A stretch of DNA of 64,000 bases from Dysgonamonadaceae bacterium. GTDB taxonomy: Bacteria > Bacteroidota > Bacteroidia > Bacteroidales > Azobacteroidaceae. The translations under genes were made by a program, and so were the position numbers. Shown one piece after another: positions 57,101 through 64,000 of this stretch. The DNA lies in contig JAISUN010000038.1 in NCBI GenBank assembly GCA_031272085.1, positions 1-64,000 of the forward strand. The letters run 5' to 3'. Within the stretch, counting starts at the first letter, position 1; every line of letters starts with the position of its first letter. Under the pieces are notes generated by a model that saw only the letters and a program-made list of their open reading frames with translations, was not told the DNA's origin and did not search any database.

Positions 57101-59237
57101 CAACTGGACAACGCATTCCAACGGAACGCCCGACGGCGGTTGCCTGCCCTCGAAAACGGACAATGTACATTTCAATCAATATTCCGTACTGCCTGCCGAC
57201 AAAACAATTATAATAGACAGGCAGGGCGCCAATTTCAATAATTTTATTGCCGAAACAGGAACGCCCGCAGGAATCATTATCCGCCAGGACAGCGTACAGA
57301 TAAACTCCTACGGCAATCTCTTGCAAACCGGCGAAAATATGCAGTTTACGTCAAATGCTGCCGCTTTCCGCCTCAATCTGCTTGGCTCGGCAACCGACGC
57401 CCGGTTGATTAACGCAGTCGGCGCTTCATTTTACTGCATGTACGTAAACAACGCGGCGGCTCAATGGACTTTTCTTAACAATATGACCGTTAGCAATGAT
57501 TTGACCGTTAATGCCGCTTCATCGGTAACATTAGATATGGACAAATTTTCCGGCTATCGCATTTATCACCTTGCAGGCATTGTGAATATGGCCGACAGCA
57601 TATCATTGAGTTACAGCATTCAGGGTTCGAACGATAATAGTTACTCTTATCAGATGAACGGCGCATGTACGCTGAATGCCGACAATGTGGTTTGGAGTTC
57701 AAAGGCGGGGTTCAGCAGCACCTCAGGCTCGCGCACGGTTAATATCCGCAACGCACAGATAACTATTGACGGTACAGCGACCGATTATTACGGAAGACCA
57801 CACGGATACTGGAATTATTCAGGCGCCGGCGCAGCGCTGAATGCCGAAGGCAGTTACATCAAACTTACGGCCTATCTCACAGGATTTGACGGACAAGAGT
57901 ACGGAACAATGGAAACTATCGGTAATGTAGCAGGCGCATATTACGGCGGTTCAAACTATATCACCGGAAATCTTACGTTCCAAAAACTGATATTGAACGA
58001 CAGCCGCCAGATTTCGGGCAGCAACACGATTGACACGCTGCTGGTGCGTCCGAAGGGCGTTATACTCTATCTTGCTAACGGCAGTACGCAAACCGTAAAC
58101 GACCTGATGCAATTAAGCGGCTCGCCCTGTTTGCAAAATATGCTGCGTGCAGGAACTGCATCGACGGAAGCCGGCGCATCGCAGTCCTCTGCTACGGCAA
58201 ACATCAATTACCTGAACGCCGCCGGCGTAAATGATTACGACCAAGTATTGGTGGGCGGAATCATCGCTACCGGCGATGAACTCCGGTTTGCCGGCAACTC
58301 GTCGAATCTGGGATTGAACAGCAATCTGGTTTTCCACGGTTCGCCCGGCCTTGTAGGCTTGCCCGAAAGCGCATACTGTCTGTCCATCGACGATGAAGAC
58401 AACTTTATACTTTCGGCGGCTGAATTTTACGGAACCGATTTGAGTACCTATAAATGGTACAAAAAGAACGCAGCAGGCGTTTATCCGGCTACGCCGCTTG
58501 CAGCGCCTTCCACAGCAGACGAAATCGACGTCCGCGATTTCGGCCTCGACGGAACTTACAAAGTGGAAATAGTATATGATTCCACGGCAACAACAGCCTG
58601 CAAAAGCGTGGACGAAATAACAGTTACATATCTGCCGCCGGCAGTAACCTTCGGCGAAAACAACGTTACCGATACAACGCTGGTATATTGCGCCGCTGAC
58701 TCGGCGCGTACTGTCCGGTATCTTATAGAGCATTTGCTCAACTATTCTGATTCTACCTATATGCAATCGGCTCTGTACGACACGATTAAGGTTTACAATA
58801 TCGACTATTCAGGCGGGATGAATCTCGTACTGATAACAGATACTTTGCGGAACGCTTACGAATATTATTTTGAGTTTGTTACGGACGGCGGCTGCACTTC
58901 GTCCATATATTCGAGAGTTACGGTGTCGATAGACACAGTTCCGGCTGCCGACGCCGGCGCCGACCAGACGGGCAATGTGCTTGTTCCGTTCACAATGGCG
59001 GCAAATACGCCCGCAGCCGGTCAAAGCGGATTATGGACAGTGGTAACAGGAACGGCTACAATCAGCAACCCAAGCAGCCCGACAACAAGCGTACTGCTCG
59101 CAAGTGGCTGCAAATCAGCAACTTTGCAATGGACTGTAACCAACGGAACCTGCGAAGCGAGCGACACAGTAAAAATAGGCGCAGGCAGCGCTCCGCCGAT
59201 GATAAACCCGCATTTAAGGTCGCGGGTGGCATATTAG
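54186..59237 (+). CDS. large (1683 aa) repetitive surface adhesin-like protein with C-terminal PPMINP motif
   Basis: Signal peptide; three YWIGGAGNW-type repeats (MYWIGGAGNWSDLAHW, IYWVGDAGNDQWHTLQNW, LYWIGAAGDGKWNTLANW); PKD-like DAGADQTG segment; C-terminus APPMINPHLRSRVAY. Confidence 0.75.
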   Translation: MKKILITIFALTLTNAAFAQAEQTMYWIGGAGNWSDLAHWSYQSGSQAATQPSSIPTATTNVIIDANSGLTTGTSANRTITLNVSPIIKSLTFVAGSKAIFGSSGGTRILRVVGDITLQSDATIPNSSTLYIAMEPPSGTVSTLTTNGNTLSFYFGKGGEGTTNIVGDNFSSVNLRHIGGTLNFNGTNWVSNNMYVVNDGTVMNMPNLTDFRTNSSTQIGGTATDYTTITTSTSNSQLNLPNVTTFNSGASGSSANIVSSYGLTLPQCTSFAVGGYLVIYDPSFLSLPICPTINVGNSVKFSSTIPLSFPVLQTLNVSGIEEGNANGSLALGASGTVVNTQYWLYQGTLTNADISEFNINYSGTGNGSTTTSGASLYVKGGTHFGKVNFNNANGLGYVGGTSAIAIDKLTFRYQGASITQDFTVDTLIMAPSATYTITNGKTITVTGDLIDTTPDCETFWQIIGGTTATNYATINNSTGHDIALENVQLTRIIATGANAIDAAGIDNGGNTNIVFTAPAPKTIYWVGDAGNDQWHTLQNWARTSGGTDYCMPTQYDDIIFDENSVITGNTITITSNSAYFHDITIRDNCPKAAFTITPSNVNVYIYCYGSWYMKSGVTVIPAVYFMSGDKDETITSNTSTFVNLYFTGIGGWTLQDDLKTIFYNSSNPIWYGAIYYRNGTLNTNSKKVSISVFYGHESGSSYLPSGLPASAAYRKLILGASEITIRGAYDAGWSYGGTWSVTTDTLDAGTSTLIFDPVPTRNSTLTALGQAISESTSTTAATGMLNPTYAASINAMGLTNYYNIVFKGTGTSTITTDNRTTSALIPFTANSVRVENKSTLQFVAKWVTLDTLYAAPMSAVQLPSPSVATANNIHATAQLTVKKSMEIPTDDCDPELSTLSPYNAAYPATVSSTVNINIPNTQMTDVKSTGGGIFTASGIDNGGNDGWIFTARAAKDLYWIGAAGDGKWNTLANWTTHSNGTPDGGCLPSKTDNVHFNQYSVLPADKTIIIDRQGANFNNFIAETGTPAGIIIRQDSVQINSYGNLLQTGENMQFTSNAAAFRLNLLGSATDARLINAVGASFYCMYVNNAAAQWTFLNNMTVSNDLTVNAASSVTLDMDKFSGYRIYHLAGIVNMADSISLSYSIQGSNDNSYSYQMNGACTLNADNVVWSSKAGFSSTSGSRTVNIRNAQITIDGTATDYYGRPHGYWNYSGAGAALNAEGSYIKLTAYLTGFDGQEYGTMETIGNVAGAYYGGSNYITGNLTFQKLILNDSRQISGSNTIDTLLVRPKGVILYLANGSTQTVNDLMQLSGSPCLQNMLRAGTASTEAGASQSSATANINYLNAAGVNDYDQVLVGGIIATGDELRFAGNSSNLGLNSNLVFHGSPGLVGLPESAYCLSIDDEDNFILSAAEFYGTDLSTYKWYKKNAAGVYPATPLAAPSTADEIDVRDFGLDGTYKVEIVYDSTATTACKSVDEITVTYLPPAVTFGENNVTDTTLVYCAADSARTVRYLIEHLLNYSDSTYMQSALYDTIKVYNIDYSGGMNLVLITDTLRNAYEYYFEFVTDGGCTSSIYSRVTVSIDTVPAADAGADQTGNVLVPFTMAANTPAAGQSGLWTVVTGTATISNPSSPTTSVLLASGCKSATLQWTVTNGTCEASDTVKIGAGSAPPMINPHLRSRVAY

Positions 59238-59243
59238 TTGTAT

Positions 59244-59290
59244 AAGAGAAGAGGCTGTACGAAAGTACAGCCTCTTCTCTTGTTTAACTT
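59244..59290 (+). terminator. intrinsic terminator after the 1683-aa gene
   Basis: aagagaagaggctgtac-GAAA-gtacagcctcttctctt: perfect 17-bp stem, GAAA loop, then tgttt. Confidence 0.8.
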
Positions 59291-59315
59291 ATTTAATTGT
59301 ATCCGCCAAAATCGG

Positions 59316-59390
59316 GGTGGAAGATGGGGCTCGAACCCACGACCCTCAGAACCACAATCTGATGCTCTAACCAACTGAGCTACGACCACC
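59316..59390 (-). tRNA. tRNA-His (GTG)
   Basis: Anticodon arm TCAGA-TTGTGGT-TCTGA; D-arm GCTCAGTTGGTTAGAGC; T-arm GTGGGTTCGAGCCCCAT. Confidence 0.88.
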
Positions 59391-59554
59391 ATGTAAGCAT
59401 TTTTGCAGGAAAATTCCGCAAATGCGGTGCAAAGGTACAACTTTTTTTTAATATGCAAAAGAAAATGGGAAAAATAATTTTTCCGTGCAACGTTTTTAAC
59501 CTCCGGCGCATCTTATTATCAAAGGCGTTTTTTTGTTTTTTACAAAAATTCGTT

Positions 59555-59562
59555 TAACTTTG
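59555..59562 (+). promoter_or_regulatory. Bacteroidetes -7 box (TAACTTTG)
   Basis: TAnnTTTG about 24 nt upstream of 59586 ATG. Confidence 0.55.
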
Positions 59563-59585
59563 TCTAAACTTAATTTTTTTCGGAT

Positions 59586-60071
59586 ATGAAGAAATATTTT
59601 TTATTTTTTGGAGCGGCGGCTCTGTTGGCTGTCCTCCTTATGTCGTCGGACTATTATTACGGCAGTTATACGCCTGTTTTTATGGACCGTTCCGAACTCG
59701 AAAAGTCGGTCAGTTACGTTGCCGAAGGCCGGGATTTGCAAAATCCGGGCAAGATTTATTACAAATCGCCCTATATTCTTGTTAATGAGAAATATAAGGG
59801 GGTGCATATAATCGACAACAGCGACCCCAAAAATCCGCGGAACACCGGCTATATCATCGCCCCGGGCTGCCTCGATATGGCTGTAAAAGGCGATGTGCTT
59901 TACTTAGACAATTCGGTTGACCTCGTGGCTTTCGACCTGAATACGCGGCAGGTAACGGAACGTATCAAAAACATTTTTCCGGAGCCGATTTCGCCCGAAA
60001 AAATCTATTATATGAACGGAAAGCGGCCTACCCAAAATTCAGTTATTGTTGGATGGAAAAAACGAGATTAA
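59586..60071 (+). CDS. LVIVD-repeat-like membrane/secreted protein
   Basis: YKSPYILVNEKYKGVHIIDNSDPKNPRNTGYIIAPGCLDMAVKGDVLYLDNSVDLVAFDL. Confidence 0.65.
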   Translation: MKKYFLFFGAAALLAVLLMSSDYYYGSYTPVFMDRSELEKSVSYVAEGRDLQNPGKIYYKSPYILVNEKYKGVHIIDNSDPKNPRNTGYIIAPGCLDMAVKGDVLYLDNSVDLVAFDLNTRQVTERIKNIFPEPISPEKIYYMNGKRPTQNSVIVGWKKRD

Positions 60072-60084
60072 GGAGGAATTGAAA

Positions 60085-60843
60085 ATGAAAAAATTACTTT
60101 TTTTAGCGATTATCGCTTTTGCAATAACGTCTTGTGACGGAATAGGCGGCAGCGCCGACAGCGGCAGCGATTACGGACAGGGCGGCTCAATGGCTCGCTT
60201 TGCCATAACGGGCGATTATCTTTATACGGTTGATAATGAAACGCTTAAAATGTTCGACATTTCCGACCCGAAAAAGCCTTACTATATGAAAGATAAAGAC
60301 CAGTACCTGAATTTCGGGCTGGAAACGATTTTCCCGATGGATACTCTGCTTTTCCTCGGTTCGCAAACCGGAATGTACATCTACAACATAAAAAGGCCGG
60401 CTTTTCCGGAGCAACTTGCTGTGGTTTCACACATTACGAGTTGCGACCCGGTGGTTTCCGACGGCCGTTACGCCTACGTTACCCTCAACTCCGAAAGCGT
60501 GTGGTGCGGACGCTCCGTTAATCAACTGAATGTTTACGACTTAACCAATATCCGCAAGCCGGTTGAGATTGCTTCGCTCGACAATTTTAAATGTCCGAAA
60601 GGGCTTGGCCTGTACGGAAACCGGCTCTACATCTGCGATGGCGGATTGAAGGTTTACGACGTTACTTCGCCCGCAAATCCGGTTTGGATTGACGATTCGA
60701 GTTATATTACCGAACTGACCGACGCTTACGACGTAATCCCGCTTGGCGGCGGCATTTTGCTGCTTACCGGCAGTAAGGGGATTTACGAAATAGACATTAC
60801 GGGAGATAAAATCTCATTAATCAGCAAAATTTTAGTAAAATGA
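60085..60843 (+). CDS. LVIVD-repeat lipoprotein (beta-propeller-like)
   Basis: Lipobox AITSC; YLYTVDNETLKMFDISDPKKPYYM, NVYDLTNIRKPVEIASLDNFKCPKGLGLYGNRLYICDGGLKVYDVTSPANP; ATG at 60085. Confidence 0.7.
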   Translation: MKKLLFLAIIAFAITSCDGIGGSADSGSDYGQGGSMARFAITGDYLYTVDNETLKMFDISDPKKPYYMKDKDQYLNFGLETIFPMDTLLFLGSQTGMYIYNIKRPAFPEQLAVVSHITSCDPVVSDGRYAYVTLNSESVWCGRSVNQLNVYDLTNIRKPVEIASLDNFKCPKGLGLYGNRLYICDGGLKVYDVTSPANPVWIDDSSYITELTDAYDVIPLGGGILLLTGSKGIYEIDITGDKISLISKILVK

Positions 60844-61517
60844 AATATAAAATATTAATTATCAGCATATTAACGCTTGCATTTCCGGCAAACTGTTTTC
60901 CGCAATGGACAAACGACAGCCGAATAACGAAAAATGCAATCACTATTGAGCCTCTGTATCTTTATAATTTCGGGCTTCGGATAAATTACGAGCGTCAAAT
61001 TTCGACGCCGAAGCATTGGGTTGAGTTTAGCGCCGTCGGCTATTTCCCTTCATCGGATGATTTTAGTTTAAGCCATATATGGTTTTACGATGACAGTTAT
61101 TATTATAATCGAAACGTGAAAACCAATTGGGGTACGACTTTTGAAGTGGCTTACAAATATTATCCCTTGAGTTTTATATATTTGGCGTCGGGACTGTCGT
61201 ACAATCATCACGAAGCGAAATTTGAGGGTTTCGATACTAAATTCAATTCCTATATCGAGGACGGACTTCTGTTTTACGAGCCGGCCTACAAAACTTCGGA
61301 CTGCTGGGAGTCTTTCGACCGCGTAGGGCTGAATCTTCGCCTTGGAATGCAAACTCCTCTTTATCGCAGGTTTGTCGTCGGCTGTTATGTTGGGCTTTCT
61401 TATAATTATTCGTTTTTCGACGAAAATAATTTCAGCAGCGAAGATAAATCGGTAACTACGGTCTATTACCGCGGTTTTGTGCCTTCGACAGGGTTCAGGA
61501 TTGGGGTCAGGTTTTGA
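60840..61517 (+). CDS. outer-membrane beta-barrel-like protein of unknown function
   Basis: Signal peptide, alternating aromatic beta-strands (YNFGLRINYERQISTPKHWVEFSAVGYF), C-terminal ...TGFRIGVRF. Confidence 0.55.
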   Translation: MKYKILIISILTLAFPANCFPQWTNDSRITKNAITIEPLYLYNFGLRINYERQISTPKHWVEFSAVGYFPSSDDFSLSHIWFYDDSYYYNRNVKTNWGTTFEVAYKYYPLSFIYLASGLSYNHHEAKFEGFDTKFNSYIEDGLLFYEPAYKTSDCWESFDRVGLNLRLGMQTPLYRRFVVGCYVGLSYNYSFFDENNFSSEDKSVTTVYYRGFVPSTGFRIGVRF

Positions 61518-61565
61518 GAAATGAAAAATATTTAAAAATCTTGCAGTTTTGTTGAGATATTTTCC

Positions 61566-61573
61566 TAATTTTG
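61566..61573 (+). promoter_or_regulatory. Bacteroidetes -7 box (TAATTTTG)
   Basis: TAnnTTTG about 33 nt upstream of 61606 ATG. Confidence 0.5.
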
Positions 61574-61605
61574 TCAGCAAATAAAAATCCTAAATTCTGA
61601 TATTT

Positions 61606-62634
61606 ATGACTGACAAACAATGGAATCTGCTAACAGCGGTAATTGACGGCCAAACGCCGGAACAAACGCCCGTCGGCTTCATCATCGACTGCCCCTGGCT
61701 GCCCGAATGGTACGGAACAACGCTTCTCGACTACTTTTCGAGCGACGAAACGTGGTTGAAAGCCAATCTGAAAGTTTTGGAAACTTTTCCCGACATTATG
61801 TTTTTGCCCGGATTTTGGAGCGAATACGGCATGTGTACCGAACCTTCGGCTTTCGGCGCAAAATGCGTGTTCTGGAAAAACGAATTTCCTTTCGCAAGCA
61901 AAATTATCCGGCAAACGGAAGATATTGACGCTATAGAAGTTCCGAATCCCGAAACAGACGGCTTGTTGCCGTTTATGCTCAACCGCCTTGTGCGGATGCA
62001 GCCCGCTATCGAAGCGGCAGGGCATAAAATCCGCTTTTCGGTTTCGCGCGGGCCGCTCAATATAGCCTCGTTTCTTATGGGCGTTTCGGAACTGATGCTT
62101 GCCCTGCTGACCGAGCCGGAAAAAATCCTGCAACTGCTCCGCCTGATAACCGATTTCCTGAAGAAATGGCACGCCGTCCAGCGGGAAACTTTCCCCTCGA
62201 TAGACGGAATCCTGATGCTCGACGATATTGTGGGCTTTATCAGCGAAGAGGATTTTATGACTTTCGGCTTTCCTTTTATAAAGGAAATTTACGACGATGC
62301 GCCCGTGAAGGTCAAATTTTTCCACAACGACGCCGATTTCCGCGCTTCCGTCAGCCATTATCCCGATATGGGAGTTAATCTGTTCAATCCGGGTATCCAA
62401 ATGAGCGTCAATGAGATAAAGGAAGCAACCGGCAATAGGCTGACCGTTCTCGGCAGTATTCCGCCCCGCGACGTTTTAGCGGCCGCAAGTCCCGAAACTG
62501 TTGAAACAGAGGTAAAAAACCTGCTCGCCGGGCTGAAAGACCGTTCGCGCTTCATTCTTTCCTGCGCCGGAGGAATGCCGCCCGCCGTTTCGACCGAAAA
62601 TATCAACGCTCTCGTCAGGGCAAGCCGGATATAA
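61606..62634 (+). CDS. uroporphyrinogen decarboxylase (URO-D) family protein, MtaA/CmuA-like
   Basis: RGPLNIASFLMGVSELMLALLTEPEKILQLLRLITDFLKKW, VKFFHNDADFRASVSHYPDMGVNLFNPG, RFILSCAGGMPPAVSTENINALV. Confidence 0.8.
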   Translation: MTDKQWNLLTAVIDGQTPEQTPVGFIIDCPWLPEWYGTTLLDYFSSDETWLKANLKVLETFPDIMFLPGFWSEYGMCTEPSAFGAKCVFWKNEFPFASKIIRQTEDIDAIEVPNPETDGLLPFMLNRLVRMQPAIEAAGHKIRFSVSRGPLNIASFLMGVSELMLALLTEPEKILQLLRLITDFLKKWHAVQRETFPSIDGILMLDDIVGFISEEDFMTFGFPFIKEIYDDAPVKVKFFHNDADFRASVSHYPDMGVNLFNPGIQMSVNEIKEATGNRLTVLGSIPPRDVLAAASPETVETEVKNLLAGLKDRSRFILSCAGGMPPAVSTENINALVRASRI

Positions 62635-62706
62635 GGAAAGGGCGGGCTGGAATTTTATTTAAACTGCCGAAAGAAGCCTGAATTTTCAAAATCCAAATAT
62701 TTCAAT

Positions 62707-62714
62707 TAACTTTG
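62707..62714 (+). promoter_or_regulatory. Bacteroidetes -7 box (TAACTTTG) upstream of metA
   Basis: TAnnTTTG about 21 nt upstream of ATG. Confidence 0.55.
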
Positions 62715-62734
62715 TACCCTCAAATGAAAATTTT

Positions 62735-63670
62735 ATGCCCGTAAATATTCCTCATAAACTGCCTGCGGTCGAGATTCTCAAAAAAGAAAATATTTTTGTG
62801 ATGGACGACCTTCGCGCTTCGAGCCAGGATATACGCCCGCTGAAAGTGGCGCTCCTGAACCTGATGCCGCTGAAAATTATTACCGAAACCGACTTCGTGC
62901 GCCTGCTGTCGAACAGCCCCCTGCAAGTAGAAATCGACCTGCTGAAAATGAAAACTCACGACAGCAAAAACACTCCGGCCGAACATCTGCTGACTTTTTA
63001 CAAAAATTTCGAGGACATCCGCGAAGATTATTACGACGGAATGATAATTACCGGCGCTCCGGTTGAACTGCTTGAATTTGAAGAAGTTAACTACTGGGAG
63101 GAGTTGAAGGAAATTTTCGACTGGGCTTCGCGGCACGTAACTTCCACGCTTTATATCTGTTGGGCTGCCCAGGCGGGTTTGCACCATTTCTACAATATCC
63201 CGAAATATCCGCTGCCGAAGAAGAAATTCGGGGTTTTCCGGCATACTTTCAATTATCACGTTCCGCTTTTCCGCGGGTTCGACGACGAATTTTATATTCC
63301 CCACAGCCGGCATACCGAAATCCGCCGCGGGGATATTCTTCAAAATCCCGCTCTGACGCTGCTTTCCGAATCGGAAGAAGCCGGAGTTTATATCGTGATG
63401 TCGCGAGGCGGCCGCGAAATTTTTATGACAGGACATTCGGAATATGCGCCCGACACGCTCAATAACGAGTACCGGCGCGACCTTGCCAAAGGTTTGCCGA
63501 TAGATATGCCCGTAAATTATTACCGCGACGACGACCCCGACAAGGGCTGGGTTGTCCGCTGGCGTGCCCACGCCCACCTGCTTTTCAAGAACTGGCTGAA
63601 CTATTACGTTTATCAGGCGACGCCGTTTAATCCTTTGGAAATAAGCAAATTGGAAAATTTGGATGTGTAG
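62735..63670 (+). CDS. metA: homoserine O-acyltransferase (MetA family; probably O-acetyltransferase)
   Basis: [59 protein letters not shown]. Confidence 0.93.
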   Translation: MPVNIPHKLPAVEILKKENIFVMDDLRASSQDIRPLKVALLNLMPLKIITETDFVRLLSNSPLQVEIDLLKMKTHDSKNTPAEHLLTFYKNFEDIREDYYDGMIITGAPVELLEFEEVNYWEELKEIFDWASRHVTSTLYICWAAQAGLHHFYNIPKYPLPKKKFGVFRHTFNYHVPLFRGFDDEFYIPHSRHTEIRRGDILQNPALTLLSESEEAGVYIVMSRGGREIFMTGHSEYAPDTLNNEYRRDLAKGLPIDMPVNYYRDDDPDKGWVVRWRAHAHLLFKNWLNYYVYQATPFNPLEISKLENLDV

Positions 63671-64000
63671 CCTGATTGCCCGGAAAATCGAACTCCTCGC
63701 TCCGGCCGGAAATGCCGAAATCGGCATCGAAGCCGTCAATCACGGCGCGGATGCGGTTTACATAGGCGCTCCGCAATTCAGCGCGAGGGCTGCCGCCGGA
63801 AATTCTGCCGCCGACATTGGCCGTTTGGCCGATTACGCCCATCAATTCCGAGCCAAGGTTTACGTTGCGCTCAATACTGTTTTGTACGATTCGGAACTAT
63901 CCGATGCAGAGCGCATTATCCGCGAATGTTATTCCGCCGGAGCCGATGCTTTCATCGTTCAGGATATGGGGATTTCCGGCCTTCCGCTGCCGCCTGTTCC
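63663..64000 (+). CDS. peptidase U32 family protein, 3' truncated by window edge
   Basis: Translated directly: [79 protein letters not shown]; not in ORF track. Confidence 0.88.
   Translation, partial: MCSLIARKIELLAPAGNAEIGIEAVNHGADAVYIGAPQFSARAAAGNSAADIGRLADYAHQFRAKVYVALNTVLYDSELSDAERIIRECYSAGADAFIVQDMGISGLPLPPV

Noticed and set aside
59234-59458. 74-aa ORF containing VVVAQLVRASDCGSEGRGFEPHLPP
   Set aside because: Typical spurious translation of a tRNA gene region (tRNA-His on the same strand).
62720-63739. 339-aa minus-strand ORF antisense to metA
   Set aside because: metA on the plus strand has clear family motifs; this is a shadow ORF.
1-64000. Search for CRISPR arrays, IS elements or prophage genes
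   Set aside because: No regularly spaced direct repeats, cas genes, transposases or phage structural genes were recognised in the window.

Overview
The window is a Bacteroidetes (probably Bacteroidales-like) chromosome segment. Genes are dense, and TAnnTTTG -7 boxes recur upstream of genes. Main blocks: (1) 1-14.8 kb, an aryl-polyene/flexirubin-type cluster: ketosynthases, ACP, FabG, hotdog dehydratase and thioesterase, HtrB-like acyltransferase, B12-radical SAM protein and an FjTAL-like tyrosine ammonia-lyase. It is interrupted by a Wzm/Wzt exporter, a two-domain methyltransferase and a GT2. (2) 15-22 kb, hexokinase, two HU-type proteins (one HU-TM-LysM), MltG, tRNA-Ser, a TPR protein and an MltF-like lytic transglycosylase. 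(3) 22-33 kb, a xylan-utilisation locus (SSS symporter plus an unlisted 40-aa microprotein, GH43, GH10, GPH symporter, GH115-CE15 fusion, AraC regulator) without SusC/SusD and with a structured intergenic RNA. (4) 33-44 kb, a secreted protein, a PIN-domain TA-like pair, kbl-tdh, and a TolC/RND/MFP efflux operon with a divergent AraC regulator. (5) 44-52.6 kb, porU-porV-ispF (type IX secretion) and a PA14-containing GH31. (6) 52.8-59.2 kb, a three-gene surface-protein operon; two of its products share a C-terminal 'PPMINP' motif. (7) 59.3-64 kb, tRNA-His, LVIVD-type proteins, a URO-D-like protein, MetA and the start of a U32 peptidase. The most unusual signal is a family of 33-nt nested palindromes with exact 6-3-6-3-6-3-6 architecture. 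There are three copies with different sequences but the same architecture, and two sit in frame inside the efflux genes as 11-codon insertions.
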